A stretch of 64,000 nucleotides of DNA, taken from assembly GCA_029243245.1 (NCBI GenBank), contig JAQWSK010000004.1:62001-126000 (forward strand), in the 5' to 3' direction. The notes under the pieces were generated by a model. That model saw only the letters and a list, made by a program, of their open reading frames with translations, made no database searches and was not told the origin of the DNA. The stretch is from Flavobacteriaceae bacterium. GTDB taxonomy: Bacteria; Bacteroidota; Bacteroidia; Flavobacteriales; Flavobacteriaceae. Numbering within the stretch: the stretch's first letter is position 1; every line of letters starts with the position of its first letter. Shown piece by piece: positions 40,352 through 48,031 of this stretch. Made by a program: the position numbers and the translations under genes.

Positions 40352-40666
40352 ATGCACTTCCATGTATTATATAAAAGTTTAATCTTTTCATCTAAACCAA
40401 AGATTAATCCCGAAGATGATATTCAGCAAGTTGTTCAAACTGATAGGGAACATGAGCTTGTTTTGTATAATGACGATGTTAATACTTTTGATCATGTAAT
40501 CAATACTTTAGTCGCAGTGTGCGATCATTCAATTATGCAAGCTCAACAATGTGCCTATATTATTCATTTTTCAGGTAAATGTGTTGTAAAAACAGGTTCA
40601 ATTTCTGTTTTAGAACCTCAATGTATTAAGCTTCTTGAAGCAGGACTATCTGCAGAAATTATATAG
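40352..40666 (+). CDS. clpS: ATP-dependent Clp protease adaptor ClpS (start uncertain)
   Basis: ClpS delivers N-degron proteins to the Clp ATPase. The core is complete: HELVLYNDDVNTFDHVI (N-D-D substrate pocket), CAYIIHFSGKC (conserved His) and the ending LEAGLSAEII. The homologous part begins about 25 residues before LVLYNDD, near 40388, but no start codon lies there. The frame is open upstream into the prmA relic, so the options are the in-frame ATG 40352 used here (104 residues) or ATG 39989, which would give a 225-residue fusion. The coordinates here are therefore a choice. Confidence 0.75.
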   Translation: MHFHVLYKSLIFSSKPKINPEDDIQQVVQTDREHELVLYNDDVNTFDHVINTLVAVCDHSIMQAQQCAYIIHFSGKCVVKTGSISVLEPQCIKLLEAGLSAEII

Positions 40667-40717
40667 CTATTTTTTTGAATTAAAAAATTGTAATTTTACA
40701 AGTCAAATTCTAATGTT

Positions 40718-41272
40718 GTGAGATTTCTAACATTCATTTATTTATTTATTTGTATATCTTTTATACAAGCTCAAAATCAAGATAAAATGGACAGAACTAT
40801 ATACCAGTTTGTTGTAGAGGATTTATATGGAGAAACTTTTGATTTTTCTGAATTGAAGGGGAAAAAAGTAATGATTGTTAATACTGCATCCAGATGTGGA
40901 TTAACTCCTCAGTACAAGTCATTACAGACTCTTTATGAAAAGTATAAAGACAGCAACTTTATTATCGTTGGGTTTCCTGCAAATAATTTTTTATGGCAAG
41001 AGCCCGGTTCGAATGAGGAAATTGCTGAGTTTTGCAAGAAAAATTATGGTGTTTCATTTCCTATGATGAGTAAAGTATCTGTAATAGGATTGAATCAGCA
41101 TCCTATCTATTCTTTTTTAACTAGAAAAAAATTAAATGGTAATATTGATGCAATGGTTACTTGGAACTTTCAAAAGTTTTTAATAGACGAAAATGGCTAT
41201 GTTGTTAAATCTATTTCTCCAAGAAAAAAGCCTGATGATGGTGAAGTTCTTAATTGGATAACTGGATCATAG
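40718..41272 (+). CDS. Exported glutathione-peroxidase-family thiol peroxidase
   Basis: This 184-residue thiol peroxidase has the peroxidatic Cys in NTASRCGLTPQY, the segment GFPANNFLWQEPG and the conserved WNFQKFLI. The N-terminus is a signal peptide (FIYLFICISFIQAQ), so it acts in the envelope. The start is GTG (40718); the nearby ATG meets a stop at once. Members without selenium usually take electrons from thioredoxin. Its TAG stop abuts the next ATG with no gap, so it forms an operon with the trans-sulfuration enzyme and bshB1. Confidence 0.9.
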   Translation: MRFLTFIYLFICISFIQAQNQDKMDRTIYQFVVEDLYGETFDFSELKGKKVMIVNTASRCGLTPQYKSLQTLYEKYKDSNFIIVGFPANNFLWQEPGSNEEIAEFCKKNYGVSFPMMSKVSVIGLNQHPIYSFLTRKKLNGNIDAMVTWNFQKFLIDENGYVVKSISPRKKPDDGEVLNWITGS

Positions 41273-42427
41273 ATGAGTAAATATAAAATTCAAACGATAT
41301 GCTTACACGAAGGAGCTTTAGAGGATCCTATCAATAAGGGGGCAATTTCTCCATTGTATATGTCTACAGCATATCAGTTTAATGATGTAAAAGAGAAAAG
41401 GTATCCCAGGTATATAAATACTCCAAATCAAGAGGGGGTATGTAAAAAGATTGCAGCTTTAGAAGGAGGAGAGCATGCTCTTATTTTTGGATCAGGAATG
41501 GCAGCTGTAACTACTTCTCTTATGTCACACCTTAACTCTGGAGATCATATTATTTTTTTTAATGATCTATATGGCGGCACTCGAAACTTGATTAAAAAAG
41601 AGTTTTCTAATTATAATATTTCATACAGTTTTGCTGCAGGATCATCTTTAGATGATTTTAAGGCATGCATTAAAGAAAATACTAAAGGAATATATATTGA
41701 AAGCCCAAGCAATCCATTACTTAAGATTGTTGATATGGAGGCTATTTCTGATTTGGCTAAATCAAATAATTTATGGACTATGATTGATAATACTTTTGCA
41801 AGCCCAATTAATCAGAACCCAATTTCTTTTGGTATTGATCTTGTTATTCACAGTGCAACAAAGTATTTAGGAGGACACAGTGATATTTCTGCTGGAGCTG
41901 TAATAGCTTCAAAAAAACACATAGATAAGGTTTATGAATTAGCAAAGAATTTAGGGGGAACCATTAGTGAATTTTCAGCCTGGCTTCTAGAAAGAAGTAT
42001 AAAAACATTACCTATAAGAGTTCGTGAACAAAATAAAAATGCGTTAGAGTTATCCTGTTTTTTAGAAAGACACCCACAGATATCTAAGGTTTATTATCCT
42101 GGATTAGTTTCACATGAAGATCATGAAATTGCTAAAAAACAGATGAGTGGTTTTGGTGGTATGCTTTCAATTGAAATTAGTTCTAAAATTGACCCTAGTT
42201 TATTTTTAAAAAATCTTAAAATAGTAAAACCTGTAATGAGCCTTGCAGGGGTTGAAAGTACTGCTAACTATCCTAAATTAACTTCTCATTTCTCACTCAC
42301 TCAAAAGGAAAGAGATGATCAAGGAATATCAGATCACTTAATCAGGCTTTCTGCTGGAATTGAATCTATTGAGGACTTAAAGAATGATATTGATAATGCA
42401 TTAAAAACATCATTACATGAAAGTTGA
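41273..42427 (+). CDS. PLP-dependent trans-sulfuration enzyme (cystathionine gamma-synthase/lyase type)
   Basis: This 384-residue Cys/Met-metabolism enzyme uses PLP. The PLP lysine is in HSATKYLGGHSD, and other core motifs are GSGMAAVTT, YGGTRNL and ESPSNPLL. The C-terminus has RLSAGIESIEDL. Cystathionine gamma-synthase, gamma-lyase and methionine gamma-lyase are hard to tell apart by eye. It lies between a peroxidase gene and the bacillithiol gene bshB1 (11-nt overlap), which suggests a role in supplying cysteine for bacillithiol. Confidence 0.88.
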   Translation: MSKYKIQTICLHEGALEDPINKGAISPLYMSTAYQFNDVKEKRYPRYINTPNQEGVCKKIAALEGGEHALIFGSGMAAVTTSLMSHLNSGDHIIFFNDLYGGTRNLIKKEFSNYNISYSFAAGSSLDDFKACIKENTKGIYIESPSNPLLKIVDMEAISDLAKSNNLWTMIDNTFASPINQNPISFGIDLVIHSATKYLGGHSDISAGAVIASKKHIDKVYELAKNLGGTISEFSAWLLERSIKTLPIRVREQNKNALELSCFLERHPQISKVYYPGLVSHEDHEIAKKQMSGFGGMLSIEISSKIDPSLFLKNLKIVKPVMSLAGVESTANYPKLTSHFSLTQKERDDQGISDHLIRLSAGIESIEDLKNDIDNALKTSLHES

Positions 42428-43136
42428 TATTCTCGCATTCGGAGCACACCCTGATGATGTTGAGTTGGGTTGTGGAGGTACAATAGCTAAAAGTGTTTCT
42501 GATGGAAAATTAGTTGGAATTATTGATTTAACTCAAGGAGAAATGGGAACTAATGGTTCTCCAGAAATAAGAAATAAAGAAGCAACAAAAGCAGCCTCTA
42601 TCTTAGGAGTTAAATTCAGAGAAAATCTAGAATTTAAAGATGTTTACTTTAAAAATGATGAAGCTCATCAAAACAAAATTATTGAGTTATTAAGATTATA
42701 CAAACCTGAAATAGTTTTATGTAATGCGATTGAAGATAGGCATATTGATCATAGAAGGGGGTCTGACTTAGTCTCTCATTCATGTTTTTTAAGTGGCTTA
42801 AGTAAAATTGAAACATCTGACTCTTCAGGGCAGAAGCAATTACCTTGGAGACCAAAAGTTGTATATCACTATATTCAGTGGAAAGAAATTGAACCAGATG
42901 TTGTTGTTGATGTTTCAGCATTTCTAGATAAAAAAATATCAGCTGTTAAAGCATTTTCAAGTCAATTTTATACTTCAGATAGTTCTAAAGAATTCACCCC
43001 AATAACCTCACAGAACTTTATTGAGAGTGTTCGATATAGAGCCTTTAATTTGGGAAGGTTAATTGGTGTTGATGCTGGTGAAGGCTTTACAACTGAGAGG
43101 TATCCTTCTGTTAATAGCATAACAGATTTGATTTAA
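42417..43136 (+). CDS. bshB1: Bacillithiol biosynthesis deacetylase BshB1
   Basis: The enzyme removes the acetyl group from GlcNAc-malate to give GlcN-malate, the second step in bacillithiol synthesis. Its 239 residues carry the LmbE-type zinc motif GAHPDDVELGCGG, DLTQGEMGTNG and ILCNAIEDRHIDHRRG in near-standard form. bshA and bshC are not in the window. It is cotranscribed with the trans-sulfuration gene, overlapping it by 11 nt. Confidence 0.94.
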   Translation: MKVDILAFGAHPDDVELGCGGTIAKSVSDGKLVGIIDLTQGEMGTNGSPEIRNKEATKAASILGVKFRENLEFKDVYFKNDEAHQNKIIELLRLYKPEIVLCNAIEDRHIDHRRGSDLVSHSCFLSGLSKIETSDSSGQKQLPWRPKVVYHYIQWKEIEPDVVVDVSAFLDKKISAVKAFSSQFYTSDSSKEFTPITSQNFIESVRYRAFNLGRLIGVDAGEGFTTERYPSVNSITDLI

Positions 43137-43154
43137 AAATATTTTTCAAGTCGC

Positions 43155-43184
43155 TTGTCTTCGAAATAAAAAAGTTTAAATTTG
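43155..43184 (+). promoter_or_regulatory. Promoter of tRNA-His
   Basis: TTG at 43155-43157, a 19-nt spacer and TAAATTTG at 43177-43184 form a complete flavobacterial promoter. The tRNA 5' end is 11-12 nt downstream. Confidence 0.75.
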
Positions 43185-43194
43185 CACCCTAAAT

Positions 43195-43272
43195 GGTGGT
43201 TGTAGCTCAGCTGGTTAGAGCGCCTGGTTGTGGTCCAGGAGGTCGCCGGTTCGAACCCGGTCTTCCACCCCA
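43195..43272 (+). tRNA. tRNA-His (anticodon GTG)
   Basis: The anticodon loop TTGTGGT carries GTG. G-1 (43195) can pair with C73, the normal histidine identity pair, and CCA is encoded. The acceptor GTGGTTG against CTTCCAC leaves two U-U mismatches near the middle of the stem. The T-arm GCCGG/CCGGT and the D-arm are normal. Confidence 0.95.
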
Positions 43273-43273
43273 A

Positions 43274-43305
43274 AAAAAACCTTTGATTTATCGAAGGTTT
43301 TTTGT
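43274..43305 (+). terminator. Terminator after tRNA-His
   Basis: AACCTTTGA and TCGAAGGTT form a stem with a TTTA loop (one T-G pair), with an A-run before and a T-run after. It starts 1-2 nt after the encoded CCA. Confidence 0.75.
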
Positions 43306-43330
43306 TTTCTTAGATTTAATAAAAAACACA

Positions 43331-43360
43331 ATGAAAAAGCTACTTCTTCTTTCACTTTAG
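43331..43360 (+). pseudogene. Signal-peptide relic MKKLLLLSL with immediate stop
   Basis: ATG 43331 opens the frame MKKLLLLSL and then TAG at 43358. It looks like the 5' stub of a lost exported-protein gene, placed just after the tRNA-His terminator. It overlaps the last codons of the convergent DUF1080 gene. At nine codons it could be chance. Confidence 0.3.
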
Positions 43361-44134
43361 CTCTTTAATTTTTATATTTTTAAAATAGGCTCTTCCTGGG
43401 TGATCTTGCAGACAAAGATAACCCTCATCAAATTTTCCAAAATCGTACCATCTTTTTTCCCCTAAATATTCAGATTCACTAGCCATTGACTTACTAAATT
43501 TACTTTTATCTATCATTTTATTCCACCTTTCTCCTCTCAATTCAAACTCATTTATTAAGACATCATTTAACTTAACAATTCCCAAATTATTTTTTTGGTC
43601 TATTTTAATGTAATATTTATTCCATTTACCGGCAGATTTATATGTATTAATTTGTTTTGGTGAATAGATATCATAAACAGCTCCTAAATAATGTTTTTTT
43701 TCATCTAAGTCTGATAAGACATTATTTAACTCAATCTCTCCTCCTAAAACACCTTTTGGGTTATTATATATATCAATATCAATAATTTGAACTTCAGGAC
43801 CAGTTTGATAAGGGAATTTGTAAATAGAATCTTCATTAACACCCCACATAAAACCACTATTTCCACCTTTCTCAATTTTCCATTCAAAAATAATTTCAAA
43901 GCTTTTATATTTTTTATTTGTTAATAAGCTTGCATCATCATTTCCAGATTCTAAACCAGATAATGCATCAAATATCAGAATATTATCTTCAACACGCCAA
44001 CCCTTTTTTGAACCATCATCTTGAAAAATATGCCATCCTTCAAGAGAATCATTAATAATTAGATTTTTCCACTCTTGTTTTGGTGTATTGCAACCAAGAA
44101 TAAGAAAATAAATTAAAATATAGTAGTATCTCAT
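43352..44134 (-). CDS. DUF1080 lipoprotein (3-keto-disaccharide hydrolase family)
   Basis: This 260-residue protein has a lipobox (FLILGCNTPK), then a DUF1080 domain of the concanavalin-like fold. Typical motifs are SLEGWHIF, GWRVEDNILIFDA, FEIIFEWKIEKGGNSG, GPEVQIID and GYLCLQDH. Known members act on 3-keto glycosides, hydrolysing or eliminating the sugar. I chose ATG 44134, which opens on the signal peptide. It is the last gene of the leftward block, and such genes usually work with Gfo/Idh/MocA oxidoreductases, which lie elsewhere in this window. Confidence 0.88.
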   Translation of the reverse strand: MRYYYILIYFLILGCNTPKQEWKNLIINDSLEGWHIFQDDGSKKGWRVEDNILIFDALSGLESGNDDASLLTNKKYKSFEIIFEWKIEKGGNSGFMWGVNEDSIYKFPYQTGPEVQIIDIDIYNNPKGVLGGEIELNNVLSDLDEKKHYLGAVYDIYSPKQINTYKSAGKWNKYYIKIDQKNNLGIVKLNDVLINEFELRGERWNKMIDKSKFSKSMASESEYLGEKRWYDFGKFDEGYLCLQDHPGRAYFKNIKIKELK

Positions 44135-44200
44135 AGTTATTATTTTTATCAAATTAGTAATTTATATTTACTTAATTTAAAATATAATTGAATTTTCAAA

Positions 44201-45367
44201 TTATCCCTTTATTATAGATTTATAGATTTCAGGATCAGTTGCACCTTCAGTACCAAATAGAAGAACAATACTTTCTTTATTAATTCCTATTTTTTTTACA
44301 ACATCATTTTTTTTCATTAAATCTATAAGAGCATCCAACCCTGCAACTGATGATTCTCCGGATTCAATTTTTGGAATATTATTATAAAGCAATCGCATAG
44401 TATTGGTTATTGATGAATCATCAATTGTGATAAAGTGATCAGCAGATTGATTCAGTATTTCCCATCCTAACAAAGATGGTTTACCGCAAGATAATCCTGC
44501 CATTATTGTTTCTTCTTTGATTTTAAATGAAGTCAATGTATTATTTTGAGCACTTTTAATTAGACAATGTGCTAGCTCAGATTCAACAACTACATTCTTA
44601 ATATTTGTATTATGCTCTTGCCAAAAGTAACTACTAATTGATGCAGGAAACGATCCAACTCCTCCTTGCAGAAACACATGAGTAGGCATAGATTTATTTT
44701 TTAATTGTTCTCCTATTTCTTTTGCCATTACTGTGTATCCAGCCATAATGTATTTCGGGTACTTTGTATAGCTTTCGTAAGATGTGTCAGAAATAATATG
44801 CCAACCATTTTTATTTGCTTCATTAATACAAACACGAAATGATTCATCATAATTCCCTGAAACACGTATAACATTAGCTTTAAGACTTTCCATTGCTTTT
44901 TGACGTCCTGAACTAACTTCTGAATGGATATAGATTTGACACTTGCAACCAAATAGTTTTGCGCCAAATGCTACTGCCCTTCCATGATTTCCATCTGTAG
45001 CAGTTGTAACTGTAAGTTTTGAAATAAGATTCGTATAGCTCCCTTTTCTTATTCTCTCAATTGTAACTTCATCACCAACTTCTTTTTTTAAAGTATTATA
45101 AAGAAATTTTAAAACACCATATGTTCCTCCAAGAGCTTTAAAACTTCCAAGACCAAACCTTGAGCTTTCATCTTTGTAGTAAATATTTTTTACTCCAATT
45201 TTTGAAGCAATTTTTTTTAGGGAAAGAAGGGGAGTTGGATTATAATTATTCCATGTTTTTATTTCATCATATGCCAATCTGCAATCCTCAAAATCTAAAA
45301 TTGATTTCAGTTCATCAGGATAATCACCTTTTTTTTTATTAGAATTCTGATAATGTTGGATCAGCAT
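44201..45367 (-). CDS. Diaminopropionate ammonia-lyase-like PLP enzyme
   Basis: This 388-residue enzyme belongs to the fold-type II PLP group. The PLP lysine is in GLGSFKALGGTYG, and ATDGNHGRAVAFGAKLFGC, AGLSCGKPSLLGWEIL and SGESSVAGL follow the pattern of diaminopropionate ammonia-lyase (DpaL/YgeX), which breaks 2,3-diaminopropionate into pyruvate and ammonia. The order of motifs fits well over the whole length. A related hydroxy-amino acid dehydratase cannot be excluded. It lies 66 nt upstream of the DUF1080 gene, with no clear pathway link. Confidence 0.82.
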   Translation of the reverse strand: MLIQHYQNSNKKKGDYPDELKSILDFEDCRLAYDEIKTWNNYNPTPLLSLKKIASKIGVKNIYYKDESSRFGLGSFKALGGTYGVLKFLYNTLKKEVGDEVTIERIRKGSYTNLISKLTVTTATDGNHGRAVAFGAKLFGCKCQIYIHSEVSSGRQKAMESLKANVIRVSGNYDESFRVCINEANKNGWHIISDTSYESYTKYPKYIMAGYTVMAKEIGEQLKNKSMPTHVFLQGGVGSFPASISSYFWQEHNTNIKNVVVESELAHCLIKSAQNNTLTSFKIKEETIMAGLSCGKPSLLGWEILNQSADHFITIDDSSITNTMRLLYNNIPKIESGESSVAGLDALIDLMKKNDVVKKIGINKESIVLLFGTEGATDPEIYKSIIKG

Positions 45368-45442
45368 TTAAATATGAGTTTTTCTATTTATTATAAACCT
45401 ATTTTTAAATTCATAATTGACACCAATATTTCTCAAATTTTT

Positions 45443-46555
45443 TTAATTACCTATATTGATTGAACCAATACCACCTGTTGCCTCCCAGAAGTTAAATAAA
45501 GAACTTTCATCAGGTCCTTTAAATGAAAACCATTCAGCAGCACTGTTTATAGAATTCCATTGTTCATCAGTAAGAGGAGAGTCTGTTAATACAATAATTA
45601 ATAATTCAAATTCTTTTTGGGATTCTAAATAGCTTGGAGTTCTTACACCTAATAAACTTTCCAATTCATTTGGTCCATAAGTAACTTTCGTGTTTGCGGT
45701 GAACAACCATTTTGTATTAGTGATTTGAAGTGAAGTAATGTCATTAAATAAATCAAATGGATTTACAGAGCTAACGGGAATCATCCCCATTAAATATAAT
45801 TCTAATTCATTAAAAGGCACACCATTCCCTCCATTTGCATAAGGGCCGAAAGAATTGACGGAATATTGACTACTGCCAAGATCCTCCAGAGTACTTTGTT
45901 TAAACCCCCCTAATTGACCTGGGGTACTTCCTCCAGTAAAACCCCAATGTCCATAATATGAATATGAATCAAGATTATTACCAGTTTGATCTACATTTTC
46001 TGTAGGTAAGCCATAATTAGCCCAATTATGCATTAATTCATGTAATGCAGGTCCGTTTTGGAGAAAACCTAGACTAGATAATTGCATTACGGATTTTAGT
46101 TTTCCTGACGAGCCATAGTTGCTGGTGAAATCATAAATTTGATCTGATTCAATTCCAGTTGAAATTCCCATGATATTGTTTGAAACACCAATATTTTTAC
46201 CATAATAACTTATCCCTTCAGGAATTTCATCTTCATTTAATACAAGAAAAATAAAATCATATTGATCAGAAAAATGTTTATATATATCATTCACTAAAGG
46301 CTCTCTATATGCTCCATCTGAAAACTGATCACTGCTTTTCCAATCACTATATTCAGTTGAGGACATTAATAAAGAATAAACATTATTACTTGAATCAGTT
46401 GTTATAAGATGATCAGAACTTTGACTTGGATTATTATTAGAGTTTTCCCCTGATTCAACAACAGCTTGTGAATCATTTTGGGGATCTTCATCACTACTAC
46501 ATGATGAAATTAATAAAGTAAAAACGGTAATAATATATATTTTAAATAATTTCAT
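45443..46555 (-). CDS. Lipoprotein with HELMH zinc-metallopeptidase motif
   Basis: This 370-residue protein has a lipobox (LISSCSSDED) and a Ser/Asn-rich linker of about 25 residues. The rest is a single domain of unknown family. The motif ALHELMHNW near residue 165 matches HExxH of zinc peptidases, and YYGHWGFTG lies about 35 residues later, but I cannot assign the third zinc ligand. The C-terminal part resembles no family I recognise. It starts 17 nt after the DUF5009 stop, so it is probably in that operon. It is possibly a secreted or surface peptidase. Confidence 0.65.
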   Translation of the reverse strand: MKLFKIYIITVFTLLISSCSSDEDPQNDSQAVVESGENSNNNPSQSSDHLITTDSSNNVYSLLMSSTEYSDWKSSDQFSDGAYREPLVNDIYKHFSDQYDFIFLVLNEDEIPEGISYYGKNIGVSNNIMGISTGIESDQIYDFTSNYGSSGKLKSVMQLSSLGFLQNGPALHELMHNWANYGLPTENVDQTGNNLDSYSYYGHWGFTGGSTPGQLGGFKQSTLEDLGSSQYSVNSFGPYANGGNGVPFNELELYLMGMIPVSSVNPFDLFNDITSLQITNTKWLFTANTKVTYGPNELESLLGVRTPSYLESQKEFELLIIVLTDSPLTDEQWNSINSAAEWFSFKGPDESSLFNFWEATGGIGSINIGN

Positions 46556-46572
46556 TTGTGTTTAATTTAGCA

Positions 46573-47685
46573 TTAAACTCTTAAAAAAATTTTCTTTCTA
46601 TATAGTAGATATAAAAACATCCATTGAACTGTTAATAAGCAAAAAACATAAATAACAGAATCATATGGCTCTCCAATAAGATGAAATAACCATTTGAAAA
46701 GAGAATTTGTTGTATAACTCCAATTAATAAATAAGCTTGACATATAAATTAATATTGAATTCATACCAATAATTTTAAAGATAAAAGCCCACTTATTATA
46801 TTCTAAAACATCAATTAAATAATAAAAAACCGCCATAAGTAACATGCTTATTCCTCCACACTGAAGAACAAATGAGCTCGTCCATAAGTTTTTATTGATT
46901 GGAAAGAATAAATTCCAGATTTGAGCAGCAATTATTAGTAAAAAACTGATTGTTATAAGTTTAAAAGTAGTTTGTTTTCTTTTATTCACAGCAGTATTAA
47001 TTAAAATATTTCCAGTATAAATTCCTAATAAAGCAGTTGATATTGCTGGGATTGTGGAAAACAAACCTTCTGGATCATGAATTCCCAAAAACAACTTACC
47101 TGGCATAATCATTCGATCAAGATAAGAGACGATATTTCCTTCTATCGATAAATCACCTGCTAAAAATCCAGGAGCTGAGAAAAATATAATAAGCCCCCAG
47201 TATCCAATAAGTAAACTGAAAAACCAAAGAATTTGATTTCTTTGATTAGCATATAGATATATAATGTTCGCAAACATATATGCTAATCCAATCCTGCCTA
47301 AAACACTGCCAAACCTGATTTCTTCTATAGATTTAATTTCAAGTCCATTGTTGTATATGATCCCTAATAAAACAAGTATTATGCCTCGTTTGATTACTCT
47401 TTTTAATAAATCAGTTCTATTTTTACCTTTAGCTAGTTGTTTGCCTATAGAGAATGGAGTTGCAATTCCTGATAAAAATAAAAATAAAGGAAAAATTACA
47501 TCATAAAAAACAAAACCATTCCATTGTGGATGAATAAATTGATTAGATAATCCATGCCAAAAATTATTGGATTTAATCTCAGCCATTTTATGAAATATTT
47601 CCTCTGCACCAATAATCCAAAACATGTCAAAACCTCTTAGGGCATCTAAAGAATATAAACGATTATCTTTAGCAAGTTCTTTCAT
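46573..47685 (-). CDS. DUF5009/NagX-type membrane acyltransferase
   Basis: This 370-residue inner-membrane protein has about ten hydrophobic helices. The start LYSLDALRGFDMFWIIGAEE and the segment FYDVIFPLFLFLSGIATPFS fit DUF5009, a group related to heparan-alpha-glucosaminide N-acetyltransferase. Such proteins transfer acetyl groups to sugars across the membrane. It is the first gene of the leftward block that includes the HELMH lipoprotein. The substrate is not clear. Confidence 0.82.
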   Translation of the reverse strand: MKELAKDNRLYSLDALRGFDMFWIIGAEEIFHKMAEIKSNNFWHGLSNQFIHPQWNGFVFYDVIFPLFLFLSGIATPFSIGKQLAKGKNRTDLLKRVIKRGIILVLLGIIYNNGLEIKSIEEIRFGSVLGRIGLAYMFANIIYLYANQRNQILWFFSLLIGYWGLIIFFSAPGFLAGDLSIEGNIVSYLDRMIMPGKLFLGIHDPEGLFSTIPAISTALLGIYTGNILINTAVNKRKQTTFKLITISFLLIIAAQIWNLFFPINKNLWTSSFVLQCGGISMLLMAVFYYLIDVLEYNKWAFIFKIIGMNSILIYMSSLFINWSYTTNSLFKWLFHLIGEPYDSVIYVFCLLTVQWMFLYLLYRKKIFLRV

Positions 47686-47818
47686 TTCATAGCATTATAG
47701 TTTGTATTCTTAACCTTTCTATTGCAATATATAAATTTAATGTTTATAAAAATTATTCATCTTATTAAAACTAGACATTACTAAATAAATTATATATTTA
47801 CTATCCCAATTAAGTAAG

Positions 47819-47974
47819 ATGATAAGAAATATTTTAGATATTGATTTTCCTTCTGGTGTAAAACACCTTTATATGAATGGTAGAAGATATACTAAAAAAG
47901 ATTTTTTAAAGGCTAGAGCACTCGAGAAAAGACGAGGAAAAAAAGGCAGATTTATTTCATTAAATAAATTATAG
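47819..47974 (+). CDS. Small basic orphan protein (51 residues)
   Basis: ATG 47819 opens a 51-residue frame ending TAG at 47974. It starts MIRNILDIDFPSGVKHLYMN, is strongly basic in its second half (KARALEKRRGKKGRF) and has no signal peptide or membrane helix. I do not recognise it. Support comes from its position alone in a 350-nt gap and from a strong terminator just after the stop; a near-consensus TATATTTA lies 19 nt upstream of the ATG. The basic tail suggests RNA or ribosome binding, which is only a guess. Confidence 0.6.
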   Translation: MIRNILDIDFPSGVKHLYMNGRRYTKKDFLKARALEKRRGKKGRFISLNKL

Positions 47975-47989
47975 CAATTAATACTGAAA

Positions 47990-48021
47990 AAAAGCCCTTA
48001 AATTAAATTTAAGGGCTTTTT
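47990..48021 (+). terminator. Terminator after the 51-residue gene
   Basis: GCCCTTAAATT and AATTTAAGGGC (47994-48016) form a near-perfect inverted repeat flanked by an A-run and a T-run. It separates the small gene from the next hydrolase gene at 48032. Confidence 0.85.
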
Positions 48022-48031
48022 AATTAATCAA

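Noticed and set aside
43195-47700. Prophage or integrative element at tRNA-His
   Set aside because: No integrase, no phage gene and no second copy of the tRNA 3' end was found.
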